Positions 22,421 through 31,362 of a DNA stretch of 64,000 nt are shown here, in pieces; position 1 is the first letter of the stretch; every line of letters starts with the position of its first letter. Source of the stretch: Lineus longissimus (lineage: Eukaryota > Nemertea > Pilidiophora > Heteronemertea > Lineidae). The position numbers were made by a program, and so were the translations under genes. The stretch spans positions 10,724,001 through 10,788,000 of the forward strand of contig NC_088316.1 in assembly GCF_910592395.1 (NCBI RefSeq), written 5' to 3'. The notes under the pieces are model-generated. The model made no database searches, was not told the origin of the DNA, and saw only the letters and a program-made list of their open reading frames with translations.

Positions 22421-23129
22421 GTTCAACAAACGTAGAGTGTCGGAGGTTGAGGAATTGAAGGTCACGCATTTCAATGAGAGGAAAGATGATGTTGATAATG
22501 AAGAAATTTTGGAATCTTTAACATTTGCTGAGAAAACCCTTGCAAAGAGGATGAGTGTGATAGAAGTTCGTGGAAAAAGCACCCGGCAAGTGAGGAAAGT
22601 ATGTGTGCTCTTAACCCTTGAAATGGCTGATCAAATCGATTTTCTATTGAGAAAAAGAAAGTTTGTTAGTCAATATGTCTTTGCTCGTCATCAGAAAACT
22701 GATTCCCCACTTGACGGCTGTGAAACTATGCGACTCGTTACAGATAAGTGTCCAAGTCTGAAATACCCAACAAGAATACGTACATCAAAACTTCGAAAGT
22801 ATCTTGCCACTACTTCACAAATACTGGATATGAACAACGCAGAACTAAAAATGCTGGCTGACCATATGGGTCACAATATCAACATTCATGTTGATCATTA
22901 CAGGTTGCAGAGCAACTTGATAGAAAGGGCTAAAGTTGCTCGAGTACTGTTGGCTGTGGAAAATGGCTCACTCAGTGCTTTCAAGGGGAAAATTCTTGAA
23001 TCAATTTCTACAGACGAGTTGCCAATGCCTATTTCTTATAATGATTCTTGGGAAAATAACGAAGATGGTGGTGACATGGAAACAGATGATGAAATGGAAC
23101 CTCAGCCTGGACCTAGTCAGTTAGACTAG
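22421..23129 (+). pseudogene. 3' part of the split gene: recombinase-like C-terminal domain
   Basis: Continues the frame of 13362-16133 when read across the shared GTTC, and ends at TAG 23127-23129. Visible features: VKVCVLLTLEMADQID-like helices (actual residues RKVCVLLTLEMADQI), FARHQKTDSPLDGCETMRL, TSKLRKYLATTSQIL, LADHMGHNINIHVDHYRL, and an acidic tail DMETDDEMEPQPGPSQ. The spacing Arg...MGH...HYR resembles the last two boxes of tyrosine recombinases and of Crypton-derived host proteins, but the His-x-x-Arg box reads S-K-L-R, so catalysis is doubtful. Uncharacterised family widespread in marine invertebrates (from memory). Confidence 0.6.
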
Positions 23130-24320
23130 TCAATAAATCTGAAAATGTGCCTTTATAGAATGATTGAGGCATTTTTGAGTAAAAACAAGCAAACCAATTT
23201 TTATGGGGTAGTTTTTCATGCTGAATATGAATCTGTTGTTTGCCAAGCCCAAAAATGCGTAATTAGGTCACTAATCAAGGTCAAAGGTCAATGAGTGCAA
23301 AATTCAATTTTTTGGAAAAAATGCTTTATTTTACATTCCCTATCCTAACATTGCAATTATTTTACAATATTTTGTCTAGTAAGGTTGCTAAAGCTTTTCA
23401 AAATCTTATTTTTAAAGGAAAACGTGAGGACACATCTGTGCTCATTTGCCTTTATCTCTGTAAGGGGCGACAATAAGTTTTTGCGTAATTTGCTTGCAGT
23501 TTAACCTCTAAATGCACAATGGGGCAGAGTTTTATGCTCCTATTGATGGTCTAGAGATAGATTTTATAAAGACAGAATCTAAAAGTCACCGGTAAACAAC
23601 ATAGGTCAAAGGTCAATGAGTGCGAAAGTCTTGCAATGACGCAACAGTTACTTGCACTTGAAACCATTCCTTTCACTCAACAGAGAAAGTGCACTCAACA
23701 GTGAAAGTGGCTTCATCTTTCTGACCCCAATGCATTTGCCATGTTTGTCAAATCATTTCCATTCAGACAGAGCAGGGTGTTCTTCAATAGACCCTTAATG
23801 ATGAAGAATGAATGTAATAGCCTAGCACAGGCCATCCAGTTCGTACCCTAGGCATCAGGCATTAAACATTTCAGGAGTACAGGTAAGGGTCTTTTTAAGA
23901 TTGTTAAAAAATGAAATATAAAATCAAATGAAGGTAAAGGAATGCATTCTTCTTTGGTGACATACATGTACATACAAATGTGTAATGTATGCTTGACATC
24001 TCACATCATAGGCAGGCCTACATACATGTACATTTACCTAACAGTAGCAAAAAGACAGGCAGGGCATGGGCATTGACGATGAGTGCCTAATACATCTACC
24101 ACTAATGAATTAGTGATATCGGTTAGATGTTTTGTCTTGAAGAAGCTTTACATGTACTTTGAGTCTTTGAGAATAAGATTAAAACCCGGGCCAACACTGC
24201 CTGCGCTTATTCGATCATTTAAGGGCTGTTGCAGTATATCACACAACGTTGTAGTTTTCATGGTCAGAACATGCGTGCCTGGTGCTTAGTTTGGTTTCTG
24301 TTTCTCCCCTCAGGCAAACC
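23130..24320. other. Intergenic region with two perfect DR1 motifs
   Basis: About 1.2 kb with no coding signature, probably 3' UTR of the upstream gene and 5' region of the next. AGGTCAAAGGTCA, a perfect direct repeat with 1-nt spacing, occurs at about 23278 and 23604, both followed by ATGAGTGC. 23660-23710 has a small duplication (CACTCAACAGAGAAAGTG). Confidence 0.5.
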
Positions 24321-24562
24321 ATGGAACCTGTTACCAGCCTCAAGCGACAGCGTGAAGATGTGTCGTTTGAACTTTGTAACATTTGTCAGGGAACTCGCCA
24401 GGTCAAAGATACGATTTTCAACCAGACAAACCAGGGTATTGCTGCCATCAGAGAGGCGACCGAGCTCCGATGCAAACTTAGACACTACGAATTTCAATCA
24501 GCCGTGGACAGGCTTTCGACTCTCTTTGCAGAGCCTCCAGAAAGTCTCCCCAAACTTAAATG
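24321..24562 (+). pseudogene. CxxC gene, 5' part (split by the DIRS1-like element)
   Basis: A strong acceptor (TCTGTTTCTCCCCTCAG, ending 24313) precedes ATG at 24321. The frame encodes a basic start, then FELCNICQGTRQVKD and a helical stretch (AIREATELRCKLRHYEFQ). At AAATG (24558-24562) the frame passes into the end of a retrotransposon; the same frame resumes at the other AAATG (31096-31100). The C-x-x-C-Q start followed by a helical region and W-H-x-x-C-Y is typical of a large uncharacterised invertebrate family. Function unknown. Confidence 0.55.
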
Positions 24563-24580
24563 CCCATTTCCTTACAAGAA

Positions 24581-24773
24581 ATGGCCATTTTGTTAGTTCA
24601 TACTTCCCTATGGAGCACTTTTGCATGTTACTCCATTTGGGCTCAAACACAAGAGTATCCCTTTAATTTTCTAAAGGGAGAACTGAGTTAACAGCTCGGC
24701 CGCCAGGCGGCGCCCTGACCGATCCCGCCAGATCGCGCCGATCTCATGCCGCCATATTCAGTCTTACTCTTGA
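24581..24773. repeat. Left inverted terminal repeat of the DIRS1-like element
   Basis: Matches the reverse complement of 30910-31100 with a few differences. Shared landmarks are ATGTTACTCCATTTGGGCTC, AAGGGAGAACTGAGTTAAC, AGCTCGGCCGCCAGG and ATCGCGCCGATCTCATGCC. Confidence 0.9.
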
Positions 24774-24820
24774 GCGTTAACAAAGAGTATGTCCCGTTTG
24801 TGGGGACGGCGGGAGGGCCG

Positions 24821-24915
24821 TGTTCCATAGGTAAGTATGAACTAACAAAATGGCCATTTCTTGCAAGGAAATGGGCATTTTGTGTCATTCGAACTTACCT
24901 ATGGAACACTTTTGC
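24821..24915. repeat. Internal complementary region (ICR)
   Basis: The first half (24821-24880) is the reverse complement of the element's left end (24558-24617). The second half (24878-24915) is the reverse complement of its right end (31060-31099). The join inside the ICR, AAATGGGCATTTTGTGTCAT, equals a right-end/left-end circle junction. In the DIRS1 model it templates completion of circular DNA. Confidence 0.9.
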
Positions 24916-25241
24916 ATCGAATCCCAGCAACCTATTGGAGGTGGGAAACGAGGACTTACCTAAGGCTGAGCTGTTGTTCCATCGAGGAGGCACCACCGGC
25001 ATATTAGCTAAGGAGGACCGCCAGGGGAAAGAAATGGGGAGAACCGGGGGACCGGTATTTTGATCTCGGTATTACAATCGAATTATAGAGAGTAATAGAC
25101 CCATTCTCCGGAAAGCGCTAGAATTGCGTAATAAAACCATCTTCTTTCCGGCAACAGAGCTTAGAGCAAGTAAGGCATGTTCAAGGGTGTAGAATGAGTT
25201 ATTGCTAAACAACAATAAGAAATTGCGTCCTTTCTTGTCTA

Positions 25242-26490
25242 CTAGGGGTTGCCTGGATTGTTGAAGATAGGGCATATCAAAAATGGTGCAAGATGCGCGT
25301 TTGACTCTTCAATCGGGCTCCCCCCCTGTTTTGATCTAGCCAGGATCAAACAACATGCCCCGCAGACACAATCGGGCCGATTGTGTGCATGCCATCTACG
25401 AGGGAAGAAACGAGAGAATGTGGAGTGATTACTCCAACATGCAGCGGAAACGACTTCTTGAAGAGCAACTCCTCGGTAGTTAGCCCAGGAGGTGGCTAGT
25501 GCTCTAACTTCGTGCGCTGAGATGTAAGCTAGCGCACGAAGATCAGAGGAAGTCTTCAAGGTGTTGTAGGAAAGACGGATAGTCTCCACAATCCACCTTG
25601 AAATAGTGGCGGCCGCTATCTCTCGTTTTTTCCCTCCTTATAGGACAAAAACAAACTCTCTCCCCTGGCGGATACCGGGAGGTTTTGTCCTATTTATGTA
25701 GAACTTTAGGGCCCTGACGGGACATAAAGTTCTGTCAGGAAGATCATAAGAGATCGTTCCTGACAGAGAGGGAATAGTAACCGGGGGCCGAGAGGCGGCC
25801 GGTCCCTGGTTCTTCGCCAGAAATCCTGGTATGAAAGCCAGGATAACCTCCCCTCCCTCTCTAAAAGCCAGCTTCTTAAAAGAAAGTGCATGGAGCTCTG
25901 ATCTCCGTTGGGCGGTAGCCAAGGCTACTAGAAAGACCGTTTTGAGTGTCAGATATTTCATGGATGAAATAGACATGGGTTCAAAAGGATGCCTCATGAG
26001 CACCTTAAGGACAACAGAAAGGTCCCATTAAGGGGTTTTGTGAACCGGTCTAGGGCGCTCTAATAACATTCCTCTGAAAAGAGGGGTTATTTGGTCCTCC
26101 CAACGAAGATCCCAGGTGCTTAAAACACGGAGGGTAGAAGCGATGGCGGACTTGTACCCTTTTATAGCCGTGACAGATAGTTGTCTTTCCGTGAATAATT
26201 CAATAAAGAAATCAACTAATCTGTATATAGAGGGAGAGATTGGATTAACTCCGTTTTCCCTGCACCAGGAAGTGAAGGTAGACCACTTTCCTTGATACAC
26301 ATCAAGGGTAGACCCCCTTTGAGGTGCGGACATGCGTTTGACAGCGATGTCCGAAAAGCCTCTCTGGTGGAGATGCAACTGGATAAGTTCCAGGCGTGAA
26401 ACTTGAAAAATCCAGGGTTCTGGTGGTAGCATCTCCCCAGGGGGTGCCACAGGAGGTGCTTCCAAGTAGGAAGACTCCTGGGGTGGTCTA
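25242..26490 (-). pseudogene. Tyrosine recombinase of the DIRS1-like element, broken
   Basis: Reading on the minus strand: the core-binding domain with ELIQLHLHQRGFSDIA, QGKWSTFTSWCRENGV and TAIKGYKSAIAS (about 26400-26130) ends at TAA 26030-26028. The same frame resumes with HPFEPMSISSMKYLTL and TAQRRSELHAL (catalytic Arg) to about 25638. After a deletion in the A-run at 25625-25631 a third frame carries ISAHEVRALATSW (His-x-x-Arg) and VVSAACWSNHSTFSRF. Where relatives have F-Y-L-R this copy reads F-F-P-R, so I do not see the nucleophilic tyrosine. Inactive. Confidence 0.8.
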
Positions 26491-28245
26491 TCAGGAGCTC
26501 CAGCAAGGCTGGGAACCAGGCCTGATTTGGCCAGCAAGGTGCGATGAGAGTTACTCTCACCGGGTGGCTGGTCAAGATCTTGTTCAGGACTGGTTGGATG
26601 AGAGGGAGGGGTGGAAACGCATATGCGTTCAGCCCGACCAAAGAGGCTGTAAGGCTGTCGACTTCCAGGGCCTCTTCGTCCGGAAGTGGAGAGTAATAGA
26701 TGGGAAGGCGATTGTTCAGCCTGGTGGCAAACAGATCTACCTTCGGAGATTGCCAAAGGCGACAAAGGTCGTCTACAATCTCCTGATGGAGTGTCCACTC
26801 TGTCTGAACTAGTTTGTCCTGACGGGACAGGGCGTCGGCAAGGATGTTGCGTTTGCCCGGTATGTGTCTGGCACATATCGATACTCCAAGGTCGGCACAA
26901 AGATGGTAAAGCTCCCAAGTTAGCTGGCAAAGAATGCCGGACTTTGTGCCTCCCTGTCTCCTGACATATGTTACTACTGTAGAATTGTCGGAGAACAGGG
27001 TTACTCTCCGATTCTTCAGGTGAAGGGAAAGAGCCCTCACGGCAAGAAGGACAGCCTTCATTTCCAATATATTTATTGAAAGAATGGTCTCCTCCCTTGT
27101 CCATAGACCCCTTATGGACATGCCCCCGTTGTTCAGATGTGCTCCCCACCCTAGTAGAGAAGCATCTGTGAACAGGGACACTTCTGGGGGCGGTGGAGCA
27201 AGATCTACACTGCTTTGGAGACGAGTCTCAGACTCCCAGAAGTTCCAGACGTTCTTGAGTAGGTATTGAGGTATCAATACCAACTTGTCTAATGGGTCCC
27301 TGTGGGGTTTCCATAGAGACATTAGAAACATCTGGATGGGACGCATATATAGACGGCCAAGAGGGATTTGGTCTGCTGCCGAATTCAGAAGTCCCAAAAG
27401 GCTCAAGCATCGCCTTGCGGGAGCTTGAGTCCTTCCTCTGAATTCTGCGACGAGATGAAGAATTTTCTTTATCCTGTCTAGGGGGGGGGCAGCATTTTCC
27501 CTATGGCCGTAAGGAACCGAACTCCAACGTAAACGAAGTCTTGGGATGGTATGAATTCTGACTTCGTTTCGTTGATAATCCAACCTGCGGAAACTACTTT
27601 TTGCTTTAGAACCTGAAGTTGTTGCAGTAGTAGTTCCCGCGATTTGCAACGGAGTAGCCAATCGTCTAGGTAGTGATAAAGCTTGAACCCCATCACGTGA
27701 AAGGGAGCGACGAAGGCTGTGACTCTCATCGTAAAAATTAGGGGTGCCGATGCCAGACCGAACGGCAGGGCCCTGAATTGATACGTCTTTCCTTCGTAAT
27801 GGAATCGAAGGAAGTGTTGATAGTCTGGATGGATCGGTACATGTAAGTACGCATCCGTTGAATCCATCGATACCGCCCAATCGTTGGGCTGTATCGCCGT
27901 TGCTATAGACCTAGTGGTTTCCATCTTGAAATGAGGAACATTCAAGAAGGTGTTTAACCTGGAAAGGTCTATGATCAGCCTCCATGTCCCTGCTTTCTTG
28001 GGAACCAAGAAATGTGGCTGTAAAAGCCAGGGGAGCATGGATTTTGAAGGACCTGGATAGCTTGCTTCTCCAGTAATGTCGCGACCTCTGCTTGGAGGGC
28101 AGAGACCTTGACTGGGTCCTTCGGTGGCTGAACTGGGGTTGGATATATGGTAGTCGGGGGGGGGGGGGTACGGTTGAAATCTAGTTTCACTCCGTACCTC
28201 AACATGTTTGGGACTGGGGACCCCTTTGGGCACCAATCGTCCCAA
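26216..28245 (-). pseudogene. Reverse transcriptase-RNase H of the DIRS1-like element, frameshifted
   Basis: The RT core lies in 28245-27478 on the minus strand: QPHFLVPKKAGTWRLIIDL, SMDSTDAYLHVPIHP (first Asp), FRALPFGLASAPLIF and the catalytic YHYLDDWLL box. A C homopolymer at 27481-27489 (read on the minus strand) ends this frame, and the RNase H continues in another frame to 26216: VSLFTDASLLGWGAHL, INILEMKAVLLAVRAL, TLFSDNSTVVTYV, ICARHIPGKRNILADALSR, then the DIRS tail KVDLFATRLNNRLPIYYSP. The amino-terminal lead of the RT (KQAIQVLQNPCSPGFYSH) is in the gag frame, so a second indel sits near 28013. Homopolymer-associated shifts could be sequencing errors and should be checked with raw reads. 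Confidence 0.88.
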
Positions 28246-30617
28246 ATGTCTGCAAATTTTGGCAGACGGCCCCCGACTACCGGAGTCGGCTCCTTTTTGC
28301 GTCCGGGAGGAGAAAGGAGGGGGGAGTCACTTCTTCTGGCCTGCACCCCTTGGATGAAAGGAGTGCTTAGTTGGACCGGATCCACCCTGGTTGAGGAAGT
28401 ATTTTTCCTCTTTCCAGTCCGGCGACCCTCCGCTTCCCGTCGGAAGGATCTAGCAGGAGCAGGCTGACTAGGCGGGGTAGGCCTAGGCAGGACCTGCCTG
28501 GCGTATGGGATTGAACCCGATGCCTGCTGGGGCCTCTCTATCTTTCTAGCGTTAGGTAGAGAGGTCTTGGCCCTCTGTGTCGCAGTGGGGGCATATAATT
28601 TGTCCCAATCTTTCTGTGCTTGAGCCGCCTCTTGTACAGAATCTGCGAACAGGAAAGAACCGCCCATAGGAGCGGTTCTTAAGGCCCCTTCCAGCTGTAG
28701 GGATCTGATGACATTGAGAGAGCCCAGTGCGGCGTCTCTACGGAGTAGGACGCTATTTGCTGCGGTCTTGGCGGACAGAGCAATAGCATGCCTAATCGAA
28801 TGTGACAAGGATGTCACAAGCGATTTTGTGTCATCAGATAGTGACTCATTATCCTTTAGAGATCTGGCTAGGGCCAGGTTAGTGTGCTCTGCGTAGGAGA
28901 GCACCGCTAACGTGTTTTTGGCCAGACCCTCTTGTGCTCTAAGGTCTCGGTAAGCCGAGGAGGAGGTCACCCTAGGCACAAGTTGGTCCAGCTGTACATC
29001 GTCCTTTAATATGGAAGTCGATGCTGCAGCTGGACAGCCGGCCGAGCTGACTCGATAATAGTCAGTGCGGTACTGCCTAACGGGAGGAAGTCGTGCCGTG
29101 AACAACTTCCCCGGTTTACACCAAGCTTCCGGTCCGACTGCCCGAAGGACAGGGATGGAAGTACGTTGGTGGGCGCCTTGGGAGTCTCTGATTGTACGCT
29201 CCAAAAGTTCAGAGACTGCTACCACCGACGGGGAGGGAGGAAGGAATTCAAGTGCCCGAGTGGAGCCCTGAGAAACCTGTGGATCGGGATCCACTTCCTG
29301 TCCCCAAAGTGAAAAGGTCGGTGTTGATAAGGCTGGCAGTTCCGGCGGGGTAGGGCACAGATCCTGCGGGAGGTACGCTCTGATCAAGGATCTGAGTGTC
29401 CTCATATCCGACAAGATACTGGCCTCCTCTGGTGACAGCTCCTCCTGCTTGGGGGAGCGGTAGCCTGGCTGAGAACTCTCGTTCTCAGAAAATTCCTCTA
29501 ATATAGAGGAGTCGGATGGTGGGTATCCGATGGGACCAGGCGCACCAGAGGAACCGGAACCCTGCTCCAGATGGCTGAGTCTATCAGTAAGACCCGCTAC
29601 CATCTGGATGAGCTGGGACAGTTGCTGTCCCGACTCGGGTTCCGGACCCGACGTGCGGCTTCTCTCAACGACGGGCGGTTGAGGCGAGGGTGAGTGCATA
29701 AGCGAACCCTCGAAGCCGTATGTACGGGCGAATGGGTCTTCCGGAAGCGGAAGATGCCCATATTCTGAACCAGAGTTCAGATGTCCCCTCTGCGTAGCTC
29801 GTTCCATGGGAACGACGCCTCTGCTACGAGGAGGGGGTGGCACTTCCGGTTGGCTCCACCTAAGAGGTTGGCCAACGTAGGGAGGTGCCTGCATTTCCGG
29901 CAGGACGAAGCCCGAAACCGGAAATGCCCGTAACTCCTTCGCCGGTATGGAGCTACCGGTTGCCCTTTTAGAAGGAGGTACGGAGGGCGGAAATGCTGTT
30001 ACCGAAGACGCATGGCGTTTCGGAGGTGGCGTTATAAAGTCCGTCCCTACTCTACTGTGTCCGTGAGGACTGGGGTTATTTCGCAGTAAAGACTGAGAAA
30101 AACCCCCAGTAGAGTCTTCGGTTACTGATAAACGGGAACCCGCGTCAGCAACCGGAACTGCAATCGGCGGACCGGAAGCAGGGTGCTCCCGCGGGTACAA
30201 AGGGCTTGTACTCCGGGGAGCGGACGACAGAGGAACCGGAAGGTTCCCTGAGGTCCGGGGTATATTAAACCCTTGGAGACTTACTGCATGTAAGTCTCCC
30301 TTGGGACCACAGACATTGATAATGTCTGATCCCGCATCCTTCGCAGCCGCGGCCGGAACCGGAACTCGGCTGACAGAAGGGGTGGTGGTGGCGGGAGGTT
30401 TGGTAGACCTCCGGGTTATATGCCCGGAAACGGAACCGGAAGAGGGTTTAGGCGTCTTTGCCGCCCGTTTCCCGCCACCAGACGCAGTCCTTTGTTGTGA
30501 GACAAAGGATGCCGTCGGAGGGGTACGCCATATAAAAAATGGTACCAATGACAATAAAAACACTGGGAACCCCAAGTAGGCCAGAAAGGACGCAATTATT
30601 AATGGAAAGGAAAACAT
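27975..30617 (-). CDS. Gag-like ORF of the DIRS1-like element, running into RT
   Basis: ATG at 30617, 880 codons on the minus strand. The first 30 residues are hydrophobic (LIIASFLAYLGFPVFLLSL), either a real membrane segment or leader sequence that happens to be open. About 400 residues rich in Pro/Ser/Gly follow. The conserved part is near 28950-28600: LAVLSYAEHTNLALARSL, ALSAKTAANSVLLRRDAALG and QKDWDKLYAP, the helical block seen in DIRS1 gag proteins. A basic linker leads into the N-terminal RT residues before the frame ends at 27975. The DNA is unusually rich in CCGGAA/TTCCGG. Confidence 0.7.
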   Translation of the reverse strand: MFSFPLIIASFLAYLGFPVFLLSLVPFFIWRTPPTASFVSQQRTASGGGKRAAKTPKPSSGSVSGHITRRSTKPPATTTPSVSRVPVPAAAAKDAGSDIINVCGPKGDLHAVSLQGFNIPRTSGNLPVPLSSAPRSTSPLYPREHPASGPPIAVPVADAGSRLSVTEDSTGGFSQSLLRNNPSPHGHSRVGTDFITPPPKRHASSVTAFPPSVPPSKRATGSSIPAKELRAFPVSGFVLPEMQAPPYVGQPLRWSQPEVPPPPRSRGVVPMERATQRGHLNSGSEYGHLPLPEDPFARTYGFEGSLMHSPSPQPPVVERSRTSGPEPESGQQLSQLIQMVAGLTDRLSHLEQGSGSSGAPGPIGYPPSDSSILEEFSENESSQPGYRSPKQEELSPEEASILSDMRTLRSLIRAYLPQDLCPTPPELPALSTPTFSLWGQEVDPDPQVSQGSTRALEFLPPSPSVVAVSELLERTIRDSQGAHQRTSIPVLRAVGPEAWCKPGKLFTARLPPVRQYRTDYYRVSSAGCPAAASTSILKDDVQLDQLVPRVTSSSAYRDLRAQEGLAKNTLAVLSYAEHTNLALARSLKDNESLSDDTKSLVTSLSHSIRHAIALSAKTAANSVLLRRDAALGSLNVIRSLQLEGALRTAPMGGSFLFADSVQEAAQAQKDWDKLYAPTATQRAKTSLPNARKIERPQQASGSIPYARQVLPRPTPPSQPAPARSFRREAEGRRTGKRKNTSSTRVDPVQLSTPFIQGVQARRSDSPLLSPPGRKKEPTPVVGGRLPKFADIWDDWCPKGSPVPNMLRYGVKLDFNRTPPPPTTIYPTPVQPPKDPVKVSALQAEVATLLEKQAIQVLQNPCSPGFYSHISWFPRKQGHGG

Positions 30618-30909
30618 GCCTACTTGAATTAAACACTATTGCAATGGATCTGAGTCTTGTTCATTACAATAGAGAGGAGAATAGCCTACGTAAATCTTCC
30701 CTACCAAGATCAAAATAATGGAGCCGGGTCGACTAAGCTAGCTAAGAAAGGTCTATAATTAAATAGACTGGACAATACTAATGCCAAGATTAGTTTGGCG
30801 GTCTACTCCGTAGGTGAATGAACCCAAAAATCGTCTAGACTTGGCTGGTTGAATTTGGTTTTAAATCGAATTCACGGCAGCTTTGAAAAAACGATGTGCT
30901 TCGTAGAAG

Positions 30910-31100
30910 CACAAGAGTAAAGACTGAATATGGCGGCATGAGATCGGCGCGATCTCGCAGGATCGGTCAGGGCGCCACCTGGCGGCCGAGCTGTTAACTC
31001 AGTTCTCCCTTTAGAAAATTAAAGGGATACTCTTGTGTTTGAGCCCAAATGGAGTAACATGCAAAAGTGTTCCATAGGTAAGTTTGAATGACACAAAATG
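30910..31100. repeat. Right inverted terminal repeat of the DIRS1-like element
   Basis: Mirror image of 24581-24773. It ends CCATAGGTAAGTTTGAATGA then CACAAAATG at the junction with host coding sequence. Confidence 0.9.
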
Positions 31101-31362
31101 GCACAAGCTATGTTACTCTGCATACACACACAAGGGGAAAATAAATGCTAAGCTAGCCAAGGAACAATCCAAAAACGAAAAATATCCTGAAAGAAAGAGT
31201 GTTTTGGCTGAAGCATATCCGTTTTTACGCAGTAGTACTACTAAGATGAACTGGACATTGTGTATGTTCTGCCAGAACTTTGACAAGAAGCAGAAGACAA
31301 GTCGTGTCACAACCTTCAAAATGAGTAATGAAATTACGGAAAAAGCTAAAGACGAGTTGTGA
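31096..31362 (+). pseudogene. CxxC gene, 3' part
   Basis: From the shared AAATG the frame of 24321-24562 continues with WHKLCYSAYTHKGKINAKLA, then a Lys-rich helix, then WTLCMFCQNFDKKQKTSRV (second C-x-x-C) and an end in EKAKDEL with TGA at 31360-31362. The W-H-K-x-C-Y and C-x-x-C-Q motifs are the family's usual second and third landmarks. The ORF could equally be read from ATG 31084 inside the transposon end, but that Met is element sequence. No downstream exon recognised. Confidence 0.55.

Larger units (their letters stand above)
16130..22424 (+). mobile_element. Ngaro/PAT-type tyrosine-recombinase retrotransposon
   Basis: A 6.3-kb element with split direct repeats in the order A1 (16133-16213), genes, B1 (22001-22072), A2 (22073-22153), B2 (22349-22420). 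Genes in order: gag with a zinc knuckle and an intron, RT plus RNase H, and a tyrosine recombinase. There are no LTRs, no integrase and no target duplication. At both junctions the sequence GTTC is shared (16130-16133 and 22421-22424), and host coding sequence on the two sides is in the same frame if the element is taken out there. That is what integration by a YR through a circular intermediate predicts. The recombinase ORF looks intact; pol has one in-frame TAG. Ngaro versus PAT cannot be decided from architecture alone. Confidence 0.92.
24558..31100 (-). mobile_element. DIRS1-type tyrosine-recombinase retrotransposon
   Basis: A 6.5-kb element on the minus strand, gene order gag, RT-RNase H, YR from 30617 down to 25242. 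The terminal repeats are inverted (about 24581-24773 and 30910-31100), and an internal complementary region at 24821-24915 is the reverse complement of the left end joined to the right end. This is the hallmark DIRS1 layout. The shared AAATG at both junctions replaces a target duplication. Coding genes carry at least four frameshifts or stops, so the copy is dead. It is clearly distinct from the Ngaro-like element upstream (different repeats, gag and pol). Confidence 0.93.

Noticed and set aside
26028-27149. 373-codon minus-strand frame as one protein
   Set aside because: Its first two thirds are an off-frame shadow of the RNase H; only the last part is real recombinase.
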